DNA of 64,000 nt from Leptospira stimsonii (GCF_003545885.1 NZ_QHCT01000002.1:385001-449000), one strand, 5' to 3'. Shown: positions 37,653-48,301, counted from the first letter of the stretch. The notes: generated by a model from the letters alone, not told the origin. Numbers and translations are program-made.

Positions 37653-39872
37653 TTAGAGAAAGAGAATCCGAAAGATTGTTCCCTGATTTAAAACACTTTC
37701 CACTTCGATTCTTCCTCCCATCGCTTCCACCTGATTTTTTGTGATAAAAAGTCCGATTCCTTTTGAGTCACGATTATTATGAAACGTTTTGTACATTCCA
37801 AAAAGTTTATCTCCGTTTTTATTCAGATCGATTCCAAGTCCGTTGTCTTGTATACTCAAAACAAGACGATTCATTTGCCGCTCTGCGTTGAGTGTGATTT
37901 CGGGATTTCTCTCCGGATGTCTGTATTTGATCGCGTTGGTCAAAAAATTTAGAAGAATACTTTCCATGTAGGACGTATTGCACTTTACTCTTACCGATTC
38001 CGAAACCAGGTTTTGAATCCGGACATTGTATTTCTGTATCTCTCCGCTGATCGTTTGGGATACCTTCTCTATATAATCGCGAAGAGAAATTTCTGTATTT
38101 TGAATATTCTTATTCGTCTGAATCGAAACGACTTCGTTCAGATTCAGAACCGTATCCATCAAACTGTCCGAGGCTTTTTCGATATAACGGATCATCTCCT
38201 CCTTTTCGGATTCCGTCGTTGCCTCATCCAATATTTTAAGAAGCATCGTGATATTTCCCGCGTGAGAACGGAGATTGTGCGAAACAATATGAGCAAAATT
38301 TAATAGTCTTTCGTTTTGATCGTTTACGATTTTCAAAGTTCCCTGGAGCGCCAGTTCCCTTTCTTTTTGTTCCTGTATATTTTGAAAGGTTCCGGAAACA
38401 CGGATACACTTTCCGTTCAGGTATTCCGGTTTCCCGATCGAACGGGTCCAAACAACGTTCCCCTTATCCGTAACGATTTCTCCTTCGAAATCGAATGGTT
38501 TTCCCGTTTCGATCGATTCGGCAACTATGTCCGCGAATCGTTTTCTCTCGGATTCATTCTTAAAAAAACGGGCCACATCCTCACTGGTAGGAATATGGTC
38601 CTCCGGCAATTCGAAAATCTTCTTAGTCACTTTACTCCAGACTCTTGTATTGGTTTCCAGATCCAATTCCCAGGAACCGATTTGCGCCGCCTCGTTTGTT
38701 CGGGTTAGAATTTCCTCCAGCCGACTTCTTTCAAACTCTTTGTATTTCAGCGCACTGATGTCCTCGGTGTACATTAGAATGCCGCCCACTTCGTTCTGTG
38801 CCCGATACCAGGGGCGAACTTCCCAGATGATCCACTGAGAACTTCCGTCTCTGCGAACGAATAATTCTTCATCTCTTCGTTGAACCTTTCCGTTCAAACA
38901 TTCCGCATGGATCTGTTTCCATTCTTCTCCGATCTCCGGAAAAATCTCATAATGAGAATGTCCGATTATTTCGGTTCCGATTAATCCGTAGTCAGCCAAC
39001 CATTGTTGAGAGGCCGCCATATAACACATGTTCGTATCGAACATCGCGATCGCCGAAGGCGCTTTTTCGATAAAGACCTTTGTTAATTCGTAACTTTCCT
39101 TCAACGCGGTTTCCGCGTTTTTATGTTCGGTGATATCCCAGTTTGTTCCAACCATTCGAAACGGTTTACCCGAAGCCATTCTCTGAACGATTGCGATCGC
39201 CTTGATATGTCGAACGGATCCGTCCGGCCAAATGACGCGGAACTCCATATCAAAATCTTTGATTCCTTCCAGGGCATTTTTGTGTTCGATTCTACAGCGT
39301 TCCAAATCTTCGGGATGAAGGCCTGACTCCCAAGCCGCATAAGCGCCGGAAAAGGTATCTGCTTTCACACCATACAATGCATACATTGCCTCGTCCCAAG
39401 AAAGACGGTCATCGATCAGATCCAAATCCCAGATTCCGACTTTCGCGGCTTTCGTTGCAAGCGCGAGGCGATCCAAAGTAAGTTTCAATTCGGATTCGAT
39501 TCGTTTCGATTCGGTGATATTGAAATACGTTCCTAACATGAGAACCGGCTTTCCGTCAGAGTCGACTTCCACAAGTTTGCACGTGCATCGAAACCAGACG
39601 ATCGATCCGTTTCGATGTCGAAAACGAATATCGGTCTCATAGAGTTGATTGGTATTTGCTCTGAGATAATTTTGGAATTCGTCTCGAATGAGATCTATAT
39701 CCTCAGGTAATATAAGCGACTGCCAGGCACGAATCGAATCTTCCAATTCAAAATCTTCATAACCGAGCATGGATTTCCAAGCCGGTGAAAGATAACTCGT
39801 GTCTTTCAGAAAATTCTTTTCCCAATACCCAGCGTTCGCCTGTTCTAAAATGGTCTGAAGGATATGGATCAT
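37653..39872 (-). CDS. Multi-PAS sensor histidine kinase
   Basis: This 739-residue soluble kinase has four PAS domains in a row (about residues 5-130, 135-260, 265-380 and 390-505), each with PAC-like ends such as GTYFNITESKRIE, GTNWDITEHK, MYTEDISALK and GTFQNIQEQKE. A histidine-kinase core follows: the H-box FAHIVSHNLRSHAGNI and an ATPase domain with NAIKYRHP (N box), DNGLGIDL (G1) and SKGIGLFITKNQVEAMGG (G2). There is no membrane segment, so it senses a cytoplasmic signal such as redox state, oxygen or a ligand. No response regulator is adjacent. The ATG at 39872 was chosen over an in-frame TTG twelve bases upstream. Confidence 0.9.
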   Translation of the reverse strand: MIHILQTILEQANAGYWEKNFLKDTSYLSPAWKSMLGYEDFELEDSIRAWQSLILPEDIDLIRDEFQNYLRANTNQLYETDIRFRHRNGSIVWFRCTCKLVEVDSDGKPVLMLGTYFNITESKRIESELKLTLDRLALATKAAKVGIWDLDLIDDRLSWDEAMYALYGVKADTFSGAYAAWESGLHPEDLERCRIEHKNALEGIKDFDMEFRVIWPDGSVRHIKAIAIVQRMASGKPFRMVGTNWDITEHKNAETALKESYELTKVFIEKAPSAIAMFDTNMCYMAASQQWLADYGLIGTEIIGHSHYEIFPEIGEEWKQIHAECLNGKVQRRDEELFVRRDGSSQWIIWEVRPWYRAQNEVGGILMYTEDISALKYKEFERSRLEEILTRTNEAAQIGSWELDLETNTRVWSKVTKKIFELPEDHIPTSEDVARFFKNESERKRFADIVAESIETGKPFDFEGEIVTDKGNVVWTRSIGKPEYLNGKCIRVSGTFQNIQEQKERELALQGTLKIVNDQNERLLNFAHIVSHNLRSHAGNITMLLKILDEATTESEKEEMIRYIEKASDSLMDTVLNLNEVVSIQTNKNIQNTEISLRDYIEKVSQTISGEIQKYNVRIQNLVSESVRVKCNTSYMESILLNFLTNAIKYRHPERNPEITLNAERQMNRLVLSIQDNGLGIDLNKNGDKLFGMYKTFHNNRDSKGIGLFITKNQVEAMGGRIEVESVLNQGTIFRILFL

Positions 39873-40998
39873 CGTTGCTTTCAAACTGAAGATTTCATTC
39901 CGTTTTCCTTTGCCTAATCAATAAAAAGGACCGGTTGAAACGCCGTAGATTCTCGATTCGATGGAAGGAACGGTCAAGCGCAAAAGTCCAAAGAATTCGT
40001 TTTCCATTGCTTTCGCACACGTTTTTAGAGAAAACAAAATTCGACTCGAAGTTGCAAAGTATCAAAAGATTCCGGATCTTTTTTCCGATTCTCGTGAGGA
40101 CTTGGTCGATCCATTTGAACCTTTCTTAACTTAATAAGAATGGACGCAGAAGGACCTCCTCCTTTTCCAAACAAGATCTTTCGTTCTTTGATCGTTCTCT
40201 TTTGCGAAGAATGTTCGTGCAAAGCGTTCGAGATCCACGAAACCAAAACAAGAATCGAATCCTCCTCGCGTTTCCAAATTGTGTAAAATCGGATTCCATT
40301 TTCCATACAATGGAAGCACGTTCTACGCAAGGAGATACGTTTGAACATAGAAAAGAGTTCGTTTTGTGTTTCTAAAAGAAAATTCTTTTCACTTTCCTTT
40401 TGAACGAAGAAGAAGGCTTTCGAATCCTCTGGTGAATGTAAATCGAAAACGCAAGTTTCGTCATTCCGCAAGGAATCTTCTTACGATCAGAGCTTGCGTC
40501 CAAAGAAAGAATTTCCACAAGAAACGATTCAATTCTTAGATAACGAAAGAAGCCTTCGTTATAAATTCATCAATAAACAAAGAAAGAAACAAATTCCTTT
40601 ATAATAGATCTTTATTCTTCTTATAAACGTTTTCCTTTCTCAAAACGGAAACAGATGAATTATAAAACGGAAAGATCCGCATCCAAAAGAAAAGAGAGTA
40701 TGCGATTTATATAATATACTATTCATCAAACTCAATTCCTCAAAAAAATACATAAACAAAACAAAACATTTAAAAAATGATTTTCATTTTGAGAGCGGAT
40801 AATAAGCATGAAAACGCATTCAAGGCGATTATTGACTAAAAATTTAAAGACTTAAAGAATCCATAATATATTATACAAATGTGCAATATTCTATGCATTC
40901 GATTTAAAGAATGAAGTCGATATGGTTTGTCTGTAAATAAGAAACTCAATGTTCAAAAAAAAGTCCGAACTGGATTTTTAAAATTAGGAGACATCGGC
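39873..40998. other. Long A/T-rich intergenic region upstream of the encapsulin gene
   Basis: About 1.1 kb without a secure gene. A minus-strand frame at 40025-40471 (148 codons, TTG start) is rich in Phe, Arg and Lys and I do not trust it. The last 500 bases are clearly more A/T-rich than the neighbours. They hold a palindrome at 40774-40790 and promoter-like sequences (TTGACT at 40832-40837 with AAGAAT at 40855-40860). Confidence 0.5.
40774..40790. promoter_or_regulatory. Fur-like palindrome upstream of the encapsulin gene
   Basis: AAAATGA-TTT-TCATTTT is a perfect 7-3-7 palindrome about 210 bases before the encapsulin start and 40-60 bases before the likely -35. Its ATGATTTTCAT core recalls Fur-type sites, but A/T-rich sequence makes chance palindromes common. 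Confidence 0.35.
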
Positions 40999-41937
40999 AT
41001 GGCTGATACGACCGTACAACATTCCCTCGGCGATAACGCCGCACGCAAATTAGCGAACACAACCAAAACCGCACCCCAGTACGGAGCGATTACGCCACGC
41101 TGGCTCGTACGATTCTTAGACTGGAAGCCGCTTGAATCCGGAACACTCAGAGTCAACCGAGTCAAGGACAACACGAGCGTGGACGTTCTGTGCGGACAGA
41201 AGGACGAACAACCTCTACCGGAAACCTTCGTGAACTATGAAGAACAACCGAGGGAATACACTCTCAGTGCAATTTCCACAGTTCTCGACGTCCACACGAG
41301 AGTATCCGATCTGTTCAGCACCCCACACGATCAAATCAAAGAGCAACTTCGCTTAACAATCGAAAGCGTAAAAGAACGTCAGGAAAACGAACTCATCAAC
41401 AACGACGAATACGGTCTTCTGAAACACGCATCCAAGAATCAAAGAATTTCCACTCGCAAAGGACCACCTACCCCGGACGACTTGGACGAACTCATTACGA
41501 AAGTATGGAAAGAGCCTTCCTTCTTCTTGGCACATCCTTTAGCGATCGCGGCGTTCGGGAGAGAATGTACACGCAGAGGTGTTCCTCCCGCTACCGTTTC
41601 CCTTTTCGGAGCTCAATTTCTAACTTGGAGAGGACTTCCGATTATTCCTTGCGATAAACTTTTGGTGAACGGAGAAAGCAAACCGAAATCGACCGAAGGA
41701 AAGACAAACATTCTTCTTCTGAGAGTGGGCGAGAAAAAACAGGGTGTGATCGGACTATTTCAACCCGGCCTTCCGGGAGAACAAACGCCCGGACTCTCGG
41801 TTCGTTTTATGGGGATCAACCGTTCCGCGATCGGATCCTATTTGATTTCTCTTTATTGCTCCGCGGCCATTCTTACCGATGACGCTATCGGAGTTTTGGA
41901 GAATGTCGACGTAGGCAACTATCATGAGTATAAGTGA
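40999..41937 (+). CDS. Family 2A encapsulin nanocompartment shell protein (SrpI-like)
   Basis: The 312-residue product matches by eye the HK97-fold encapsulin shell proteins of family 2A (SrpI, also known as major membrane protein I): MADTTVQHSLGDNAARKLANT at the start, TPRWLVRFLDWKPLESGTLRVNR, then REYTLSAISTVLDVHTRVSDLFSTP, FFLAHPLAIAAFGRECTRRGVPPATV and a C-terminal SLYCSAAILTDDAIGVLENV. Copies assemble into a hollow icosahedral shell that houses an enzyme. The ATG at 40999 follows AGGAGA; the open frame to 40927 has no such site. The stop overlaps the next gene's start by 14 bases, so shell and cargo are translationally coupled. Family 2A shells are tied to cysteine desulfurase cargo and sulfur storage. 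Confidence 0.92.
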   Translation: MADTTVQHSLGDNAARKLANTTKTAPQYGAITPRWLVRFLDWKPLESGTLRVNRVKDNTSVDVLCGQKDEQPLPETFVNYEEQPREYTLSAISTVLDVHTRVSDLFSTPHDQIKEQLRLTIESVKERQENELINNDEYGLLKHASKNQRISTRKGPPTPDDLDELITKVWKEPSFFLAHPLAIAAFGRECTRRGVPPATVSLFGAQFLTWRGLPIIPCDKLLVNGESKPKSTEGKTNILLLRVGEKKQGVIGLFQPGLPGEQTPGLSVRFMGINRSAIGSYLISLYCSAAILTDDAIGVLENVDVGNYHEYK

Positions 41938-43642
41938 TCCTTTCTCCGTAAATCTATCTGACTTTTCCAACCTTGGAGGGAAAGAGTTGCAAGGCCCGAT
42001 CGATCCGAGCGTCTTAGCATCGTTAGCTGGTGAACTCTTCGGTCCGCTTCCGACGAACGGAGGTGGAGTGGAGGAATTGATTCTTACGAATCAAGTCTCT
42101 TCTTCGAAACCGCAGGCGCAGACTTCGACTCCACTCGATGCGGGAAAAATTCTACAAAACGGTTATGGTTTAGATTTTAAGGAATCGGATTACAAAAGGA
42201 TCCCGGAAGAATTTCTTCCGGGAACGAGCCTCCCTTCTTTTCCAGGAGGATTGACTCCGACAAATGCGGGTATCCCAGCGCCTACCTTTTCAACCTCGTT
42301 TTCCTTTTTAGAGGACATCCGTTCTTTTGTTCCGCAAGCTCAAGGGATTCAGATGAACGATCCGTTTAGTTTTCAACCAAACGGAATTCCTAACATAGAG
42401 ATTTCTTCCGGGAAGTTCGATATCGCTTCCTTAAAAATAGACTTTCCGATTCTCAAGGAAAAAGTAAACGGAAGAGATCTCGTTTGGCTCGACAACGCGG
42501 CAACGACTCACAAACCTCAGAGCGTAATCGATCGGATCTCAGCCTTCTACGAACACGAAAATTCGAATATCCACAGAGGTGCGCACACGTTAGCCGCAAA
42601 AGCGACTGACGCGTACGAAGCCGCAAGAGAAAAGACCTCCAAATTTTTGAATGCGTCCTCCACAAAAGAGATCGTCTTCGTAAGAGGGGCGACGGAAGCG
42701 ATCAATCTCGTGGCTCAAACCTGGGGTGTCAAAAATATCGGAAAAGACGATGAGATCATCATCACTTGGTTGGAACACCACGCAAACATCGTCCCCTGGC
42801 AAATGCTCTGCGCACAAAAGGGAGCGAGACTCAAAGTGGTTCCGGTGGACGAGTTAGGACAAGTAATCCTGACCGAGTATGAAAGGCTCTTGAGTCCGAG
42901 AACAAAACTCGTGTCACTCACTCAAGTTTCGAACGCGTTAGGCACCGTTACTCCCGCCGCTCAAATGGTGGAACAGGCGCATCGATATGGAGCGAAAGTT
43001 CTTTTGGACGGAGCTCAGGCCGTCTCACACATGCCGATCGACGTACAAGCTCTCGATTGCGACTTCTACGTATTTTCAGGACACAAAGTTTTTGCGCCCA
43101 CTGGAATCGGAGTTTTATTCGGTAAGTCGGAAGTTCTAGACTCCATGCCTCCTTGGCAAGGAGGAGGAAATATGATCGAAGACGTGACCTTCGAAAAGAC
43201 GGTCTATCAACCTGCCCCATTCCGATTCGAAGCGGGAACCGGAAACATCGCCGACGCAGTCGGACTCGGGGCCGCGATCGATTATTTGAATCAGATCGGA
43301 ATGCAGAACGTTGCGGACTACGAACATTCCCTTTTGGAATACGGTACGACCCAATTGCAAAGAGTTCCCGGCCTACGTCTGATCGGAACCGCCAAAGAAA
43401 AGGCCGGAGTTCTCTCCTTCGTCCTGGACGGATTCAAGACGGAAGACGTAGGACGTTTTTTGAATCAGGAAGGAATCGCTGTAAGATCCGGACATCACTG
43501 TGCACAACCGATTCTTCGTCGTTTCGGTTTGGAAAGTACGGTAAGACCTTCTTTGGCTCTCTATAATACCTGCGAAGATATCGACGCGCTCATAAATGCG
43601 CTCTTTGATTTGCGGGGAGGAAGAACGGCGGGGCCACTTTAA
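41924..43642 (+). CDS. Encapsulin cargo cysteine desulfurase (SufS-type) with N-terminal targeting tail
   Basis: Residues ~165-572 are a type II cysteine desulfurase: VWLDNAATTHKP, HRGAH, the EHH pair at 284-286, the PLP lysine in FSGHKVFAPTGIG (Lys388) and the active-site cysteine in VRSGHHCAQP (Cys526). It releases sulfur from cysteine as a protein-bound persulfide. The first ~165 residues are Pro, Ser, Gly and Asn-rich and look disordered; a DPFS motif occurs at 5-8 and again at 146-149. In family 2A systems this tail directs the enzyme into the shell. The gene overlaps the encapsulin gene by 14 bases. No SufE/SufU partner is nearby. Confidence 0.93.
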   Translation: MSISDPFSVNLSDFSNLGGKELQGPIDPSVLASLAGELFGPLPTNGGGVEELILTNQVSSSKPQAQTSTPLDAGKILQNGYGLDFKESDYKRIPEEFLPGTSLPSFPGGLTPTNAGIPAPTFSTSFSFLEDIRSFVPQAQGIQMNDPFSFQPNGIPNIEISSGKFDIASLKIDFPILKEKVNGRDLVWLDNAATTHKPQSVIDRISAFYEHENSNIHRGAHTLAAKATDAYEAAREKTSKFLNASSTKEIVFVRGATEAINLVAQTWGVKNIGKDDEIIITWLEHHANIVPWQMLCAQKGARLKVVPVDELGQVILTEYERLLSPRTKLVSLTQVSNALGTVTPAAQMVEQAHRYGAKVLLDGAQAVSHMPIDVQALDCDFYVFSGHKVFAPTGIGVLFGKSEVLDSMPPWQGGGNMIEDVTFEKTVYQPAPFRFEAGTGNIADAVGLGAAIDYLNQIGMQNVADYEHSLLEYGTTQLQRVPGLRLIGTAKEKAGVLSFVLDGFKTEDVGRFLNQEGIAVRSGHHCAQPILRRFGLESTVRPSLALYNTCEDIDALINALFDLRGGRTAGPL

Positions 43643-43657
43643 ATTTACCTAATATAG

Positions 43658-43696
43658 AATCCGTTCCGATCGAATAATCGGAACGGATTTCGTTTT
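43658..43696. terminator. Bidirectional terminator between cargo and serine acetyltransferase genes
   Basis: AATCCGTTCCGAT (43658-43670) and ATCGGAACGGATT (43677-43689) form a perfect 13-bp stem with a six-base loop, followed by TCGTTTT. It lies between two convergent stops, 15 bases from each. Confidence 0.85.
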
Positions 43697-43704
43697 AGAC
43701 GATA

Positions 43705-44616
43705 TCAAATCGTAAAATCGATTACGTCGTCCAATTCTTTTGAGGTACGCACGCGAACGTCGTTTTTCTGATTCACGATAGAATATGGTGGAACGCCGTG
43801 AGTAAGCCAAGCGTTTCCGCCGATAATACTATTCCTTCCGATCACAGTATCTCCTCCCAATATGGTAGCACCCGCGTAGATAATCACATTCTGTTCGATC
43901 GTAGGATGCCTTTTGAGAAGAGCCATATCTTTACTTACGGATAACGCGCCTAAGGTGACACCCTGATAAATTTTAACGTTGTCATGGATAACCGAGGTTC
44001 CGCCGATCACAATTCCAGTCCCGTGATCCATAAAAAAGGATCTCCCTATCTGCGCACCCGGATGAATATCGATTCCCGTCTTCTCGTGCGCATATTCGCT
44101 TAACATTCTAGGAAAGATCGGAACTCCGATCCGATGAAGAACGTTAGCAACACGGTGAACCGCAATCGCATAAAAACCGGAATACGCGAGGATGACCTCC
44201 TTGACACTCTCTGCCGCAGGATCCCCTTCAAAAGCGGCGATCGCATCATGCCAAATCATCTCATAAAGGGAAGGTAGTTCGTCCTTGAACTTTTCCAAAA
44301 CTCCGTCGATCGTAAGATGTTCAGAAAAAGACGATTCCTGACTGGAAAGATAGGGATAAAGTTTACTTTTGGTTTGAAGAAAAAAAACGGAAAGATTGTC
44401 TTCCACGTGAGCGATATCTCGAAATACAAGATCCGAAAAATACCCCGCAAAAATGATATTAAAAAGTTCGCTGATAAAATTCCGCGCAACTTTCCGACCG
44501 CCATAACGATGCGGATCCTCGTTTTGCTTTTGATAGATCGATTCTACGAATCTTTTATACCGAGTCTCTTCCGGAGATATTCCAAAATGAGAAGGACTGA
44601 ACTGATTTTCGGCCAT
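43705..44616 (-). CDS. epsC: Serine O-acetyltransferase, EpsC-type
   Basis: The enzyme makes O-acetylserine from serine and acetyl-CoA, the precursor for cysteine. The 303-residue product has the helical N-terminal serine-acetyltransferase domain (SLYEMIWHDAIAAFEGDPAAESVKEVILAYSGF, given here as a span) and a left-handed beta-helix of hexapeptide repeats: GIDIHPGAQIG, DHGTGIVIGGT, IYQGVTLGALS, AGATILGGDTVIG, GGNAWLTHGVP. The catalytic His is in MDHGTG. The long N-terminal part with the EpsC layout differs from short CysE. The ATG at 44616 has an AAGGAAA site. It is convergent with the encapsulin/desulfurase pair and fits a shared role in cysteine and sulfur metabolism. Confidence 0.92.
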   Translation of the reverse strand: MAENQFSPSHFGISPEETRYKRFVESIYQKQNEDPHRYGGRKVARNFISELFNIIFAGYFSDLVFRDIAHVEDNLSVFFLQTKSKLYPYLSSQESSFSEHLTIDGVLEKFKDELPSLYEMIWHDAIAAFEGDPAAESVKEVILAYSGFYAIAVHRVANVLHRIGVPIFPRMLSEYAHEKTGIDIHPGAQIGRSFFMDHGTGIVIGGTSVIHDNVKIYQGVTLGALSVSKDMALLKRHPTIEQNVIIYAGATILGGDTVIGRNSIIGGNAWLTHGVPPYSIVNQKNDVRVRTSKELDDVIDFTI

Positions 44617-44817
44617 TGGAATTGATTTCCTTTTGTTAGAACACTTGTCAAACAACGAATGATTCGTAGATTCCCTTGTGAAATCCCATTTTTCACCAAT
44701 GAAAAAGATCTTTTACATTCTCTGAAAATATTTTACAAATTTTGAATGTTTTTTGTTCTCCTCTATCTTTCTCCTTTTACTCGAAAATAAGAAACAGGTT
44801 CGATATAAATCGATCCT

Positions 44818-45294
44818 CTACTTTTTTTTCGCCGGCTTTGTTTTCCGTTTTGTATCTAAAAAAAGAAGTTTCACGTCTTTCGGTTTGAGTTCCCTTCCAT
44901 CATGGGACCTGACTTCGATCTTGCGGATCGGTTTTTGATTGATTTCGTCCACGAGAATCTGGTTGGTCCCTTGAGAATCGAAAAGATATCTTTCACCCCA
45001 TTGTCTGAGAGAAACAAGAATGGGAAAAAGATCCTTTCCTTTTTGTGTAAGGACATATTCCTGATAGGCGCTTCCGTCCGACGCGGGAGCAATTTCTAAT
45101 ATACCGTGAGAAACCATTTTTTGAAGACGGGACGTAAGAATGTTCTTTGCAAGTCCTAAACTCTTTTCGAATTCACCGAATCTTCGTTTCCCTAAGAACG
45201 CATCCCTTAAGATCAGGAGCGACCACCACTCTCCGATCTCGGAGAGGGAACGTGCGATCGGGCAATCGTCTTCCTCTAGATTTTTGCGCTTCAC
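44818..45294 (-). CDS. HxlR-family transcriptional regulator
   Basis: The 158-residue protein has the HxlR winged-helix pattern: CPIARSLSEIGEWWSLLILRDAFLGKRRFGEFEKSL (given as a span, residues 11-46), NILTSRLQKMVSHGILE and the wing YQEYVLTQKGKDLFPILVSLRQW. A conserved Cys near the N-terminus, here Cys11, often senses redox or electrophiles in this family. The last ~40 residues are basic. The start is GTG at 45294, preceded by GGAGG. It follows the SDR gene by 51 bases on the same strand, so the two form an operon that it probably controls. Confidence 0.9.
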   Translation of the reverse strand: MKRKNLEEDDCPIARSLSEIGEWWSLLILRDAFLGKRRFGEFEKSLGLAKNILTSRLQKMVSHGILEIAPASDGSAYQEYVLTQKGKDLFPILVSLRQWGERYLFDSQGTNQILVDEINQKPIRKIEVRSHDGRELKPKDVKLLFLDTKRKTKPAKKK

Positions 45295-45345
45295 GTAAAT
45301 GTTCCCTCCCTTCTCCGAGTTTAAGATAGAACTAAGAGATTCAAC

Positions 45346-46110
45346 TTACTTGGCAAGATAAATCGGCGCGCCTGCCGGTAGACTACTGGACCCGCCGTCC
45401 ACGACGATCTCCGCTCCTTGAATATAAGAAGATTCTTCCGAGGAAAGAAACAAAACCGCCTTCGCAATCTCTTCCGCATCTCCGATTCTATGAAGGGGAA
45501 TGGAGGCGCTGATCTTATCCAGCCTTTCGTTAGCCGCTTCCGTTTTACCCCAGATCGCGGTCCTTGTAGCTCCGGGAACGACTATATTAATACGAATTCC
45601 CTTCGAGCTCAACTCAGCGGCAAGAACTCTCGTCATCGAACGAACGCCGGCTTTACTCGCCGCGTATGCCGATGTTCCGGGCGCACCGATCGTACTGATG
45701 ATGGAACCGTTCAAAATAATCGAAGAACCTCTTTTTAAAAGTGGAAGCGCGGATTGTATCGTCATAAACACGCCGGTTACATTCACACGAAGAATCTCAT
45801 CAAACGTATCTTCTGCCGTTGAACCGATCGGTGTCGGTTTCATAATTCCCGCGTTAGCAAAGACGACGTCTAAGGTTCCGAATTCTTCTCGAATTGCATT
45901 GAATAGAACGTCTCGTTCATCCTTGTTAAGAACGTCGGCTCGAAACGCTCGCGCCTTTTGTCCCAATATCTTCACGGAAGAATCGAGTGTCGACTGGTCT
46001 CTTCCGGTTATGATCACTCTCGCCCCTTCTTCTACGAATAACTTTGCAGTCGCAAAGCCGATCCCGCCGTTTCCACCGGTGATTAAAACTACTTTATCCT
46101 TAAATCTCAT
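45346..46110 (-). CDS. SDR-family oxidoreductase
   Basis: The 254-residue enzyme is a classical short-chain dehydrogenase. It has TGGNGGIG for cofactor binding (residues 11-18), the NAG motif in VFANAGIM, and YAASK with the catalytic Tyr and Lys. The C-terminus (IQGAEIVVDGGSS) is typical. Arg at the end of the second strand (ITGRDQ) suggests NADPH use. The substrate cannot be told. It forms a unit with the HxlR regulator gene downstream; two direct repeats lie in its promoter region. Confidence 0.92.
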   Translation of the reverse strand: MRFKDKVVLITGGNGGIGFATAKLFVEEGARVIITGRDQSTLDSSVKILGQKARAFRADVLNKDERDVLFNAIREEFGTLDVVFANAGIMKPTPIGSTAEDTFDEILRVNVTGVFMTIQSALPLLKRGSSIILNGSIISTIGAPGTSAYAASKAGVRSMTRVLAAELSSKGIRINIVVPGATRTAIWGKTEAANERLDKISASIPLHRIGDAEEIAKAVLFLSSEESSYIQGAEIVVDGGSSSLPAGAPIYLAK

Positions 46111-46123
46111 ATCATCCTCGCAA

Positions 46124-46183
46124 ATTCTAGTTTAAATAAGCAACTACTTCGTTGAACTCATTCTAGTTTAATTTTGCAACCAC
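46124..46183. promoter_or_regulatory. Two direct repeats upstream of the SDR-HxlR operon
   Basis: ATTCTAGTTTAA occurs at 46124-46135 and 46160-46171, each followed four bases later by GCAACnAC, 36 bases apart. They lie 14-70 bases upstream of the SDR start and could be binding sites for the HxlR protein. Confidence 0.45.
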
Positions 46184-46211
46184 TTTTCTATTCTTTTTCG
46201 CCTTCCTTAAT

Positions 46212-46264
46212 AAAAAAGCGAGGGAAGGCGACTTTTATGGAAAATAAAAGCCACCTTCCCTCGC
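46212..46264 (-). terminator. Strong intrinsic terminator after katE
   Basis: A 21-bp stem with two mismatched or G-U positions (46218-46238 with 46244-46264, GCGAGGGAAGG / CCTTCCCTCGC) and a run of six T on the minus strand (46212-46217). It closes the ankB-katE operon. Confidence 0.92.
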
Positions 46265-46298
46265 AAAAAGGACCGAATTCAATGAAAAAGATAGGATC

Positions 46299-47749
<1,451 letters not shown>

Positions 47750-47753
<4 letters not shown>

Positions 47754-48301
47754 TGTCTGCCTCCTTTAAGTGCTGTTTGAGTGAAATAACGAAACCAAGA
47801 ATTGATAAACGAAATGAACCGGTAATACGGGTTCCGCTTTTTTTCCGAAAGAAGTTCGCTGACTCGTTTGCGGCCGAACATCTCTGAAAATTGAAATGCG
47901 TTTTGTCCTTTGGAATTTTTGTAATTCTTATTTGCCCCGGCATTCAAAAGAAACTCTACGATGTTTTCAAAACCCTTGAATGAGGCTCCCATAAGAATCG
48001 AATTTCCAGAATCATCCGTAGAGTTTACGTCTGCTCCTTGAGAAACGAGAAAATGTACGATCTTTTTGTGGCCGTTATAAGCGGCTAACAAGAGTAAGGT
48101 GTGTCCTTTTGGATTTTTTCTTTCGAGATCTCCGAATTCAGGAAGGCGAGAAGAAAGTTCTTCGAGATCCCCACTTCGTGCGAAATCGAAACAAGAATTT
48201 TCCAGGTTCATCGTCTTCTTATAATCTCCCCAGGCATTCGAATAAGTTGGAGAAGAATCGAGTTCTGCCTTCGAACTCCGTTTGGAATCAATCAAATTCA
48301 T
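47750..48301 (-). CDS. ankB: Ankyrin-repeat protein AnkB
   Basis: The 183-residue protein has about three ankyrin repeats: [31 protein letters not shown] (a span at ~63-93), [28 protein letters not shown] and [23 protein letters not shown]. There is no signal peptide. Ankyrin proteins next to catalase genes are known in other bacteria, where they aid catalase activity or haem delivery; in Leptospira the pair ankB-katE is conserved. The ATG at 48301 is preceded by GGGGGAG. It overlaps katE by four bases and is divergent from perR, with palindromes in between. Confidence 0.92.

Noticed and set aside
40025..40471. 148-codon minus-strand frame upstream of the histidine kinase gene
   Set aside because: TTG start, no ribosome binding site, odd Phe/Arg/Lys-rich composition and a rival overlapping frame; more likely chance.
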